Assembly (NCBI RefSeq): GCF_003856835.1
Contig: NZ_CP034145.1
Coordinates: 1,302,001-1,366,000, forward strand
Length of the DNA stretch: 64,000 nucleotides
Reading direction: 5' to 3'
DNA from: Haloplanus aerogenes
GTDB lineage: Archaea > Halobacteriota > Halobacteria > Halobacteriales > Haloferacaceae
The translations under genes were made by a program, and so were the position numbers. The notes under the pieces are model-generated. The model was not told where the DNA came from, did not search any database, and saw only the letters and a program-made list of their open reading frames with translations. How positions within the stretch are numbered: the stretch's first letter is position 1; each line of letters begins with the position of its first letter. Positions 40,929 to 48,993 of this stretch are shown here, in pieces.

Positions 40929-42068
40929 ATGAGCGATATCGACGTGGAGCCGGTCGAGGAAGTCGACGACGAGGGCGAGACGACCGACCACGACGACGGC
41001 GGATCGGCCGAGATTCCCGTCGAGGCGACGACCGACCTCCCCGAGGGCGTCGACGCGCCGGAGTACGTCCTCTACGGCGGGAAGGGTGGCGTCGGCAAGA
41101 CGACGATGGCAGCGGCGACGGCGCTCTCCTCCGCGGCCGACGGCACGTCGACCCTCGTCGTCTCGACCGACCCCGCCCACTCCCTGTCGGACACCCTCGA
41201 CACCGACATCCCGCCGCGGCCGACGCGAATCCGCGAGGAGATGCCGCTGTGGGCCGCCGAAATCGACCCCGAGGCGGCGATGGAGGAGGGGATGTTCGGG
41301 CACGGTGGCATCGGCGTTGATGGGGAGGACGACGCTGGCCCCGGTGGTGCTCCTCTCGGTGGCCTCGGCGAACTCGGCGACATGCTGGGCGAGGACGCCG
41401 TCGACCCGCTGATGGGCGGGTCGATGCCCGGTGCCGACGAGGCGGCCGCGATGCGGCAACTGCTGGAGTATCTGGACGACCCGCGGTTCGACCGCGTGGT
41501 CATCGACACGGCGCCGACGGGCCACACCCTCCGACTGCTCGAACTCCCGGAGATGCTCGACTCGATGGTTGGCCGCCTGCTCTCCATGCGCGAGAAGTTC
41601 TCGGGGATGATGGAGGGGTTCAAGGGCATGTTCGGCGTCGGCGGCGACGACGACGCCGAGGCGCCGGACCTCGACGAACTCCGCGACCGGATCGAACGCC
41701 TGCGGGCCGTGTTGCAGGACCCCTCTCGCACCGACTTCCGCGTCGTCATGGTGCCCGAGGAGATGAGCGTCGTCGAGTCCGAGCGACTGGTGGCCCGCCT
41801 CGACGAGTTCTCGATTCCGGTCACCACCGTCGTCGTCAACCGCGTGATGGAGAACCTCGCGGACGTGGCCGACGTGGACCCCGAGTGGGTCGTCTCTCCC
41901 AACCTCGACGACTGCGAGTTCTGCCAGCGCCGGTGGGACGTACAACAGCGTGCCCTGCGCCGGGCGACCGACCTGTTCCGCGGACACGACGTGAAACGCG
42001 TGCCGCTGCTCGCCGACGAGGTACGGGGCGAGCGGGCGTTGCGGGTCGTCGCGGCCTGTCTGGCGTAG
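40929..42068 (+). CDS. ArsA/GET3-like ATPase
   Basis: A 379-residue P-loop ATPase. YGGKGGVGKTTMAAATA is the deviant Walker A, STDPAHSLSDT is switch I and IDTAPTGHTLRLLELP is switch II. After the first third there is a Met/Gly/Asp-rich insert (MFGHGGIGVDG...MGGSMPGADEA) and a Met-rich helix (MREKFSGMMEGFKGMFG) that may hold hydrophobic helices as in GET3. The C-terminus has DCEFCQRRW, a CxxC. Likely targets tail-anchored proteins or handles metalloids; without an ars partner, the former is favoured. ATG 40929. Confidence 0.85.
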   Translation: MSDIDVEPVEEVDDEGETTDHDDGGSAEIPVEATTDLPEGVDAPEYVLYGGKGGVGKTTMAAATALSSAADGTSTLVVSTDPAHSLSDTLDTDIPPRPTRIREEMPLWAAEIDPEAAMEEGMFGHGGIGVDGEDDAGPGGAPLGGLGELGDMLGEDAVDPLMGGSMPGADEAAAMRQLLEYLDDPRFDRVVIDTAPTGHTLRLLELPEMLDSMVGRLLSMREKFSGMMEGFKGMFGVGGDDDAEAPDLDELRDRIERLRAVLQDPSRTDFRVVMVPEEMSVVESERLVARLDEFSIPVTTVVVNRVMENLADVADVDPEWVVSPNLDDCEFCQRRWDVQQRALRRATDLFRGHDVKRVPLLADEVRGERALRVVAACLA

Positions 42069-42078
42069 CCGTCGTCGC

Positions 42079-42903
42079 CTACTGCAGCCGATCCATCAGC
42101 CCGAACAGCCGGTCGCGGAGGCGGTCGGGGACGAACCGCCCGAGGACGGTCACCCGCGCGAGCGTCCCGACCGGCACGCGACTCGCCGGCTTGGTCGAAC
42201 TCGCGGCGTTCACCACGTCTTCGGCGACTCGCTCGGGCGACACCGCACCCGGGCCGCCGCCGCCGATGGCCTGCGTGTCCTCGAAGACGGCGTAGAACGA
42301 CTCGTAGGCGCCCGAGCGCTCGACGCCCTCGATTTCCTCCTCGGCGCGCCGGGTGAACGCGGTGTCGACGGGGCCGGGTTCGATCAGGACGGCGTCGATG
42401 CCGTACTCGTCGACTTCGGCGCGGAGGGCGTCGGTCATGGCTTCGAGGGCGAACTTCGAGCCACAGTAGACGCCGCCCCCGGGGAAGGCGACCCGCCCGG
42501 CGGCGCTGGAGATGTTGACGATAGTACCCTCGCGCCGCCGGCGCATGTGGGGGAGGACGGCCCGCGTGAGACGGTGGGGACCGTAGACGTTCACGTCGAA
42601 CTGCTGGTGGACGGCGTCGGTGGGCACGTCCTCGATCGGGCCGAACTGGGCGTAGCCGGCGTTGTTGACGAGGCAGTCGATCCGGCCCTGTTCCTCCAGA
42701 ATCCGGTCGACGACTCGCTCCACGTCGTCGTCCTCGGTCACGTCGAGTGTCGCGATGGTACAGCCTTTGTCCCCGAGCGTCTCCACGTCGGCGGGGTTGC
42801 GGGCCGTGGCGTACACCTCCCACTCCTCGTCGAGGAAGGCTTCGGCGGTCGCACGACCGATACCGGACGAACAGCCCGTGATGAGGACGGTCTTCGGTTG
42901 CAC
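42079..42903 (-). CDS. Short-chain dehydrogenase/reductase
   Basis: A 274-residue SDR. TGCSSGIGRATAEAF is the cofactor-binding T-G-x3-G-x-G, CLVNNAGYAQFG the N-N-A-G motif, and VYCGSKFALEAM the Y-x3-K catalytic pair, with the serine in ISSAAGRVAFPG. Substrate unknown. Start GTG 42901-42903. It is convergent with the ArsA gene (10 nt between stops). Confidence 0.87.
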   Translation of the reverse strand: MQPKTVLITGCSSGIGRATAEAFLDEEWEVYATARNPADVETLGDKGCTIATLDVTEDDDVERVVDRILEEQGRIDCLVNNAGYAQFGPIEDVPTDAVHQQFDVNVYGPHRLTRAVLPHMRRRREGTIVNISSAAGRVAFPGGGVYCGSKFALEAMTDALRAEVDEYGIDAVLIEPGPVDTAFTRRAEEEIEGVERSGAYESFYAVFEDTQAIGGGGPGAVSPERVAEDVVNAASSTKPASRVPVGTLARVTVLGRFVPDRLRDRLFGLMDRLQ

Positions 42904-42928
42904 ACCGACTCCCTCGGCCCGCCGCCAG

Positions 42929-43414
42929 TTAATCGTCCCGCTCGACGGCGAACGGGCTCTCCCGCTCGGTCCAGGCCCATCCCGGCAACCGAGTCTGGAA
43001 GCCCGCCGCGAGGGCGGCGTCGAGGTCGTCCGCGCCCGCGACGCCCTCGGTGTGGGTCATCACGTCCGCGATGTGGAACGTCGCCTGCGCGAGGAGGGAG
43101 AAGGGCTGACCGCCCGCGACGGTCGCGGCGAGTTCCCGACCGAGCACCTCGTCGACGACGAACCCCGGGTAGTCCGCGGTCACGTCGAGATCACGGAGGA
43201 GGGCGACGTAGCCGGCGACATTGACCGCGCGAGCGCCGTCCGCGAAGACGACCGTGACCTCGTCACGGTAAGCGTCCTCGCTCACCGTGCCGACTTCGAC
43301 GCCGAAGCAATCGCCCAGTCGGTCGCGCGTCTCGTTGATCAGCGGGACCACGACGGGCGCCCGGTCGCGCACCCACTCGTACTCCGCCTCGACCGCCGCC
43401 GGGGTGAGTTCCAT
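42929..43414 (-). CDS. Conserved haloarchaeal protein of unknown function
   Basis: A 161-residue acidic protein with no membrane helix. It has a predicted alpha/beta plan with FGVEVGTVSEDAYRDEVTVV and FSLLAQATFHIADVMTHTEG, and a C-terminal GWAWTERES. I do not recognise catalytic residues. It starts at ATG 43412-43414. The upstream gap also holds the strong TATA box of the aCPSF1 gene, on the other strand. Confidence 0.65.
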   Translation of the reverse strand: MELTPAAVEAEYEWVRDRAPVVVPLINETRDRLGDCFGVEVGTVSEDAYRDEVTVVFADGARAVNVAGYVALLRDLDVTADYPGFVVDEVLGRELAATVAGGQPFSLLAQATFHIADVMTHTEGVAGADDLDAALAAGFQTRLPGWAWTERESPFAVERDD

Positions 43415-43455
43415 ACGCGCCGTCCGCTTCCCAGCGCCTTCGATTTTGCGAAGGC

Positions 43456-43466
43456 TTTTATAATAC
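43456..43466 (+). promoter_or_regulatory. TATA box of the aCPSF1 gene
   Basis: TTTTATAATAC is the strongest TATA box seen in this window. Counting about 26 nt on, transcription would begin near 43487, leaving a leader of about 180 nt before the ATG at 43668. Confidence 0.55.
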
Positions 43467-43667
43467 TGGCCTGATAGGGTGACTCAAGCGGGTTTTCGCT
43501 GCCTCTTCCCGCAGTCGAGCACCTCCCGTACAGGGCCGTTCACCTATGCTCCCACACGGCACGACAGTGACGCACGACCGTCGGCAGTCGATATCATCGA
43601 CTCCCCCGGTCAACACGTCCGGGATCCAATCGAGAACGACCGTACGGAGGGCTCTCCACCGGCACAT

Positions 43668-45593
43668 ATGAGCTCCGTAGACAAGCAACTCGAGGACCTG
43701 AAAGCAGAGATCGAAGACGAGCTACCGCCCGGCATCTCGGTGTCGGACGTGAAATACGAGGGCCCGGAACTGGTCGTCTACACGCGCGATCCGAAGGACT
43801 TCGCCAGCAACGGCGACCTGATTCGCAAACTGGCGAGCAAACTCCGCAAACGGATCACGGTCCGTCCCGACCCCGACGTGTTGATGGACGTGACGGAGGC
43901 CCGTGAGAAGATTCGGGAGGTCATCCCCGACGACGCCGGCGTCACCGATCTGGATTTCCACGTCGACACCGGCGAAGTCGTCATCGAAGCCGAGAAACCG
44001 GGTATGGTCATCGGCCGTCACGGGTCGACGCTCCGCGAGATCACGAAGGCTATCGGCTGGACGCCCGAGGTGGTCCGGACGCCGCCCATCGAATCCTCCA
44101 CCGTCTCGAACGTCCGCAACTTCCTCAAACAGGAACGCGAGGAGCGCCGCGACATCCTCGAACGCGTGGGCCGGCAGATCCACCGCGAGGAGATGGCCGA
44201 CGAGCAGTGGGTCCGCATCACGACGCTCGGCTGTTGCCGCGAGGTCGGGCGCGCGAGCTTCATCCTCTCTACCGCGGAGACGCGCATCCTCATCGACTGT
44301 GGCGACAAACCCGGCGCCGAAGGCGAGGTACCCTACCTCCAGGTGCCGGAGGCCGCTCCGCTCAACTCCATCGACGCCGTCGTTCTGACGCACGCCCACC
44401 TCGACCACTCCGCGCTCATCCCGCTCCTGTTCAAGTACGGCTACGACGGTCCCATCTACTGTACGGAACCGACGCGCGACCTGATGGGCCTGCTCACGCT
44501 CGACTACCTCGACGTGGCCGCCAAAGAGGGTCGGACGCCGCCCTACGAGAGCGAGATGGTCCGCGAGGCGATCAAACACACCGTCCCCCTCGAGTACGGC
44601 GACGTGACCGACATCGCGCCGGACGTGAAGCTCACGTTCCACAACGCCGGCCACATCCTCGGCTCCGCCGTCTCCCACTTCCACATCGGCGACGGCCTCT
44701 ACAACGTCGCCTTCTCGGGCGACATTCACTACGAGGACACGCGACTCTTCAACGGTGCCGTCAACGACTTCCCGCGGGTCGAGACGCTCGTCCTCGAATC
44801 CACCTACGGCGGGCGCAACGACTACCAGACCGACCAGGAGGACTCCGAGCGAAACCTGCTGGATATCATCAGCGACACCCACGAGAACGGTGGCAAGGTC
44901 GTCATCCCGGCGTTCGCCGTCGGGCGCTCACAGGAGATCATGCTCGTACTCGAGGAGGCGATGCGCTCCGGGAAGATTCCGCGAATGCCCGTCCACCTCG
45001 ACGGGATGATCTGGGAGGCGACGGCCATCCACACCACCTATCCCGAGTATCTCCGTGACGACCTCCGCGACCGCATCTTCCACGAGGACGAGAACCCCTT
45101 CCTCGCGGAGGAGTTCAACCACATCGACGCCGGCGAGGATGAACGCCAGGAGGTCGCGGACGGCGACCCGGCGATCATCCTCTCTACCTCCGGGATGGTC
45201 ACCGGCGGGCCGATCATGTCGTGGCTCCGCCACCTCGGTCCCGACCCGGACTCGACGCTCGTCTTCGTCGGGTACCAGGCACAGGGAACGCTCGGCCGCC
45301 GCATCCAGAACGGCTGGGACGAGATTCCGATGAACGACCGCGGCAACGGCCGCGGCGGGCGCGGCAACACCCTCTCGCTGAAGATGGACGTCGAAACCGT
45401 CGACGGCTTCTCCGGTCACGCCGACCGGCAGGGCCTCGAGAACTTCGTCAAGACGATGAACCCCCGCCCCGAGAAGGTACTCTGTGTCCACGGTGACGAA
45501 CGCTCCGTGCAGGACCTCTCCTCGGCGCTCTACCACGACTACAACATGCGGACGTTCGCGCCGAAGAATCTGGAGACGTTCCGGTTCAAGTAA
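43668..45593 (+). CDS. Archaeal CPSF1/FttA: KH-metallo-beta-lactamase-beta-CASP ribonuclease
   Basis: Archaeal transcription-termination factor and endo/exonuclease related to eukaryotic CPSF73. A 641-residue protein with two N-terminal KH domains (VDTGEVVIEAEKPGMVIGRHG), a metallo-beta-lactamase domain with THAHLDHSALIP (HxHxDH), and a beta-CASP domain (VIPAFAVGRSQE, STSGMVTGG, FSGHADRQG). All metal ligands appear. The start ATG 43668 (MSSVDKQLEDL) is preferred; a GTG farther upstream would give a Ser/Pro-rich extension not seen in relatives. The gene has an unusually long leader. Confidence 0.93.
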   Translation: MSSVDKQLEDLKAEIEDELPPGISVSDVKYEGPELVVYTRDPKDFASNGDLIRKLASKLRKRITVRPDPDVLMDVTEAREKIREVIPDDAGVTDLDFHVDTGEVVIEAEKPGMVIGRHGSTLREITKAIGWTPEVVRTPPIESSTVSNVRNFLKQEREERRDILERVGRQIHREEMADEQWVRITTLGCCREVGRASFILSTAETRILIDCGDKPGAEGEVPYLQVPEAAPLNSIDAVVLTHAHLDHSALIPLLFKYGYDGPIYCTEPTRDLMGLLTLDYLDVAAKEGRTPPYESEMVREAIKHTVPLEYGDVTDIAPDVKLTFHNAGHILGSAVSHFHIGDGLYNVAFSGDIHYEDTRLFNGAVNDFPRVETLVLESTYGGRNDYQTDQEDSERNLLDIISDTHENGGKVVIPAFAVGRSQEIMLVLEEAMRSGKIPRMPVHLDGMIWEATAIHTTYPEYLRDDLRDRIFHEDENPFLAEEFNHIDAGEDERQEVADGDPAIILSTSGMVTGGPIMSWLRHLGPDPDSTLVFVGYQAQGTLGRRIQNGWDEIPMNDRGNGRGGRGNTLSLKMDVETVDGFSGHADRQGLENFVKTMNPRPEKVLCVHGDERSVQDLSSALYHDYNMRTFAPKNLETFRFK

Positions 45594-45773
45594 TCACCCA
45601 CCCCGGCCACGGGGGTCGTCGACGACGCAATTGTACAACGGTCTTTCACTTTTGGCGTCCCAAATCGGCGATAATTTGCGAAAAATCCATCACAGTCCAC
45701 TGCGTCCCCCTGCTATGGACTCGGACGGGACCGGCCGTTCCGCTCGGCCCTCAAGTCGTGGAGGCGAACGTGC
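45594..45773. other. Intergenic gap after aCPSF1
   Basis: A 180-nt gap with a T-rich run (TCTTTCACTTTT) soon after the aCPSF1 stop and a GATAATTTGCGAAAAA run near 45670 that could be the promoter of the HalOD1 gene. No convincing small gene is visible. Confidence 0.4.
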
Positions 45774-46088
45774 GTGAGTAACTTACCACAGGACGATGTC
45801 GTTTCGGTCAGCTACGATGCGGACGCCGAGACGTATCTGGCGCGGTTCGACGACGACGCCATCGCACCGAGCATGGCGATCATCGAAGCGATGGCGAGCG
45901 TCTGCGACACCCCACCGACGGAACTCGATCCGCTGGTCGACACGGTCGATCCGATGGCCATCGACCGGCTGGTGAAAGGGGCGGACGGCGCCGAGGACCG
46001 TGCCCTCGAATTCCACTATCTCGATCACGTCGTGACCGTCTACGGACACGGCATCGTCGAGATTTGCCCCCCGTCGCACGACGAGTGA
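45774..46088 (+). CDS. HalOD1-type output domain protein
   Basis: A 104-residue single-domain protein of the halobacterial output-domain family (HalOD1), usually found at the end of haloarchaeal sensory proteins. Here it stands alone. Features are SVSYDADAETYLARFD at the N-terminus and the closing VTVYGHGIVEICPP. It starts at GTG 45774 (MSNLPQDDVVSVS), with a GGAGG about 10 nt upstream. Function unknown; a regulatory role is likely by analogy. Confidence 0.78.
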   Translation: MSNLPQDDVVSVSYDADAETYLARFDDDAIAPSMAIIEAMASVCDTPPTELDPLVDTVDPMAIDRLVKGADGAEDRALEFHYLDHVVTVYGHGIVEICPPSHDE

Positions 46089-46140
46089 TGGCTCCGTCGT
46101 CGGTCCGCCACCCGATCGCCGGCGCGGACTAGTTACAGTA

Positions 46141-47004
46141 CTACCACTTGGCGGGGTCGACGACCACCTTCTCGTTCGCGTCGACACCCACGCGGTCACA
46201 CAACTCGTAGAGCGGACACGCCTCGGGACCGTCGAGACAGGCTGGTTTCCGAGCCGTGCAGTATTCCCGTCCGAACTGGATCGTGGCCGTGTGGCCGAAG
46301 CCACATTTCTCGCTCGGCACCGACGCTTCCAGTGCCTCGCGCACGCCCTCGTGGTCGGCGTCGGGTGGCGCCAACCCCATCCGGCGAGCGATGCGGTGGA
46401 CGTGGGTGTCGACGGGGAAGACACCGTCGCGGCCGCCCGCGAAGAGGAGGACGCAGTCGGCCGTCTTCGGGCCGACGCCGTGGATGTCGAGGAGGCGATC
46501 ACGCACCTCGGAGGGGTCGCCCTCGCGGACGAAGTCGTGGAACGCCGCGGCGCCGCCGAAGTCGGCGACGATCTCCTCGGCGGCCTCGACGATGACGCGC
46601 GATTTCTGGTTGTACAGGCCCGCGGACGCGATGGTGTCGGCGAGCGTCTCGCGGTCGGCGGCCGCGAGCGTCGCCGCCAGATCCCCGCCGTCGCCGGACT
46701 GTGTCCGGCTGTCGTCGGCCTCCGGCCGATTGCCCGAGGACCGTGGGTCCTCGCCACCGTCGTATCGCTCCAGCAAGGCGTCGAAGGCCGGCTGGCTGGC
46801 GGTGTCGCTCGTGTTCTGGCTCAGGATCGTACGGACCAGACAGGGGAAGGCCTCGCGCCCGCCGTACGCCTTCTGCCAGTAGAGGCCACCGAGGGCGTCG
46901 ACGACGGCTTCGGCCCGGGTGTCCGGCGAGCCGGTCGCAAAGCGAGCCTCGACGCCGCCCCCGTCCGTGCCGCCACTGACGTTCTCCGCGGGTTCGTCGG
47001 GCAT
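46141..47004 (-). CDS. nth: Endonuclease III (Nth) DNA glycosylase/AP lyase
   Basis: Removes oxidised pyrimidines. The HhH motif reads LLDIHGVGPKTADCVLLF with the catalytic lysine, and FPVDTHVHRIARRMGL carries the catalytic aspartate. The [4Fe-4S] cysteines at the C-terminus are in YCTARKPACLDGPEACPLYELC read as two pieces, giving C-x6-C-x6-C-x5-C, wider than the textbook C-x6-C-x2-C-x5-C. About 30 acidic, low-complexity residues (GGEDPRSSGNRPEADDS) are inserted after the first helix pair. ATG 47002-47004 (MPDEPAENVSGG). Confidence 0.92.
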   Translation of the reverse strand: MPDEPAENVSGGTDGGGVEARFATGSPDTRAEAVVDALGGLYWQKAYGGREAFPCLVRTILSQNTSDTASQPAFDALLERYDGGEDPRSSGNRPEADDSRTQSGDGGDLAATLAAADRETLADTIASAGLYNQKSRVIVEAAEEIVADFGGAAAFHDFVREGDPSEVRDRLLDIHGVGPKTADCVLLFAGGRDGVFPVDTHVHRIARRMGLAPPDADHEGVREALEASVPSEKCGFGHTATIQFGREYCTARKPACLDGPEACPLYELCDRVGVDANEKVVVDPAKW

Positions 47005-47047
47005 GGGCGGCGGTTGGGAGAGAATGGACAAAAGCGCGGCGTCCCGC

Positions 47048-47461
47048 TCACTCCACGGACAGCGTGACCGTGAGAGCCGCGCCGTCGGCGAGCGCGTCGA
47101 CGAGGTCGCGGTCGAGGTCGGCCGCGGCGGCATCGGCGCCGACGGCGACGGTCCGGTCGTCGACGTACGTACTGGTGCGGACGACGGCGCTCCGGTCGCT
47201 CTCGAAGGTGAGGTCGGGGTGACCGCGGGCACGGACCTGTTGGCTCACGTCAGCGGTTTCGAGCGTCAGCGTGATCGTCGCCCCGGGGTCGCGACAGGCG
47301 GCGACGAAGTCATCGTCGAAGTCCGTGGGGGCGCGGTCGGCCTCGATGCCGACGATGCAGTCGCCGGCTGGCGTCAACCAGTCGTCAGTCGTCACTTCGA
47401 ACGTGCTCTCGTGAGTCGCGGCGACGTGTTCGTGGCCGTGCGCGTGAACGACCTCTTCCAT
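47048..47461 (-). CDS. DUF371 family protein
   Basis: A 137-residue protein of the archaeal DUF371 family. The N-terminus HAHGHEHVAATHESTFEVTT is rich in His and a recurring feature; the rest is beta-rich, ending with alternating hydrophobic strands (AALTVTLSVE). The beta-barrel resembles aIF5A/aminopeptidase-like folds in outline only. Function unknown. Start ATG 47459-47461. It lies 43 nt upstream of nth on the same strand, so cotranscription is possible. Confidence 0.78.
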   Translation of the reverse strand: MEEVVHAHGHEHVAATHESTFEVTTDDWLTPAGDCIVGIEADRAPTDFDDDFVAACRDPGATITLTLETADVSQQVRARGHPDLTFESDRSAVVRTSTYVDDRTVAVGADAAAADLDRDLVDALADGAALTVTLSVE

Positions 47462-47500
47462 GCAGGGGCCTCGCCACCGGGCTCCGATAGCGGTGCCGAT

Positions 47501-47656
47501 TTACGACCGGGCGACGGTTACCGTCACCGCACCGCAGGCACACTCGTAGGCGCGCCGCTCGCCCGCCTCGGTTCGCATCGCAAGCATGAGGGTGCCCTCG
47601 TCCAGCGGACGGTCACACCCGGCCGCCTCGCACGTGCAGGTGAGGTTTTCGAGCAT
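47501..47656 (-). CDS. Small zinc-ribbon-like protein
   Basis: A 51-residue protein with cysteines at 7, 9, 14, 40 and 42: LTCTCEAAGCDRPL and YECACGAVTV. The spacing suggests a compact zinc-binding fold. Residues between form a short basic helix (LMLAMRTEAGERR). Start ATG 47654-47656; ATG 47681-47683 would add nine residues. It lies 39 nt upstream of the DUF371 gene on the same strand. Function unknown. Confidence 0.65.
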   Translation of the reverse strand: MLENLTCTCEAAGCDRPLDEGTLMLAMRTEAGERRAYECACGAVTVTVARS

Positions 47657-48004
47657 ACCTTCCCATCGTCGTCCGACCGACATGAACCCGTGCCAACCCC
47701 GGAGTGAAAGTGAAAGTGGTGCCGCGGCGTGCGTATTGATAGCCAATTGACGCATGTTCGTTTATATACTGTCTCCCAAAGGTGTGAACCCTTCACACGG
47801 CCGTTATCGGGGTCCTTGGTACCGTTTCGCAGTGGTTCGCCCACCGAAGTATTTATGTGCATGTCTACTGTATTCGGTAGTACCAACGCGCCTCCGGCGC
47901 TTTGGCGGCATCGCACGCAGAATGATCGGGAATTCTTATACACGGCCGGTCGCACTACGCTTAGCCGCCACTACGCACGGAGCGGTGGTATCGAGGTTTC
48001 AACA
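47657..48004. other. 348-nt gap with palindrome and several TATA elements
   Basis: Three AT-rich TATA-like words face the coiled-coil gene: GTTTATATAC (47759-47768), AGTATTTATG (47849 region) and ATTCTTATACAC (47932-47943). The first is nearly self-complementary, so it can also serve the minus-strand zinc-ribbon gene. A perfect 7-bp inverted repeat with 3-nt spacer, GTGTGAACCCTTCACAC (47782-47798), lies 20 nt past it. No convincing gene is visible in the gap. Confidence 0.55.
47782..47798. promoter_or_regulatory. Perfect 17-bp palindrome, candidate operator
   Basis: GTGTGAA-CCC-TTCACAC lies about 20 nt downstream of a TATA box on the plus strand, near the expected transcription start. That position suits a repressor. 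Confidence 0.45.
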
Positions 48005-48928
48005 ATGGTAACAACAGAAGAAGTACTCAACGAATTCGACGTTGCTCCCCTCAAAGGCGAGAACAATGTCGACCTCACCGACGAACAGCTCGAAAACGAC
48101 TCGAAGGGACAGCTCATCAAACTCGCGGGCCAGCTTCGTGACCGACGCAACGAACTCAACCAGATGGCGTCGGAGCGAGCCTCCAAGCGCGACGACCTGA
48201 ACGCCGAGACGCGCGAGAAGGTCGACGAGGCGCAGGAACACCGCGAGAAGCGGGACGAACTCAACGAGAAAGTTCAGGAGCACAAGGAGAGCCGGAACGA
48301 GCTCAACGCGAAGGCCAACGAGCTCTTCGACGAGGTCGAGGAGATGAAACAGGACCTCGAACTCGGCGACGGCAAGGATCTTGAAGAGCTCGAAGAGGAG
48401 ATCGAGCAGCTCGAATTTCGGCAGCAGACCGAAGTCCTGAGCGCCGAGGACGAGCGCGAACTCATCGAGAAAATCGAGGAGAAGCGCGAGGAGTACCAGC
48501 AGCGCAAGGAAAAACTCGACGACGCGAGCGAACTCGACGAACTCGTCGAGGAGGCCGAGGAGGTCCGCTCCGAAGCGTCCCAGCACCACCAGAAGGTCAC
48601 GGAACTCGCGGACAAGGCCCAGGAACATCACAACCAGATGATCGAGGCCTATCGCGAGGCCGACGAGATCCGTGACAAGGCCGACGAGATGCACGAACTC
48701 TTCGTCGAAGCCCAGGAAGCGGCCGACCGCCACCACGAGGACTTCGTCCGCGTCCAGAAGCGCCTGCGCGAACTCGACAAGGAAGAGGAGCAGGAACAGC
48801 AGGACGAGCGCGAGGCCGAACGCGAGGCCGCCAAGGAAGAGGCCGAAGAGATCTACCAGAAGTTCAAGGAAGGCGAGACCCTCGACACCGAGGACCTGAT
48901 GAAGCTCCAGAAGACGGGGCTCCTGTAG
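48005..48928 (+). CDS. Conserved archaeal coiled-coil protein (COG1340 type)
   Basis: A 307-residue protein that is almost entirely alpha-helical, with a continuous heptad pattern from about residue 25 to 300 and a very high content of Glu, Lys, Arg and Asp (e.g. EELEEEIEQLEFRQQTEV). It matches the uncharacterised archaeal coiled-coil family COG1340, sometimes wrongly annotated as phosphoserine phosphatase in haloarchaea. Length and layout suggest an elongated dimer with a scaffolding role. Function unknown. The ATG at 48005 (MVTTEEVLNEFDVAPL) follows a long, promoter-rich leader, which suggests strong, regulated expression. Confidence 0.82.
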   Translation: MVTTEEVLNEFDVAPLKGENNVDLTDEQLENDSKGQLIKLAGQLRDRRNELNQMASERASKRDDLNAETREKVDEAQEHREKRDELNEKVQEHKESRNELNAKANELFDEVEEMKQDLELGDGKDLEELEEEIEQLEFRQQTEVLSAEDERELIEKIEEKREEYQQRKEKLDDASELDELVEEAEEVRSEASQHHQKVTELADKAQEHHNQMIEAYREADEIRDKADEMHELFVEAQEAADRHHEDFVRVQKRLRELDKEEEQEQQDEREAEREAAKEEAEEIYQKFKEGETLDTEDLMKLQKTGLL

Positions 48929-48993
48929 ACCGGCCGACGACGCACGTGTTTTTATGCTAATCCGCCTCCCAGCGACGGGTATGGTGATCGAGT

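Noticed and set aside
43479-43667. An N-terminal extension of aCPSF1 from a GTG
   Set aside because: The 63 extra residues are Ser/Pro/Asp/Arg-rich with no KH similarity, and the archaeal homologue starts at the second Met. A leader is the simpler reading.
47754-48011. An 85-residue plus-strand frame starting MFVYILSPKG
   Set aside because: It starts at the TATA box, contains the palindrome, and overlaps promoter elements of the coiled-coil gene. Its composition (Arg, Tyr, Val) does not resemble the acidic haloarchaeal proteins.
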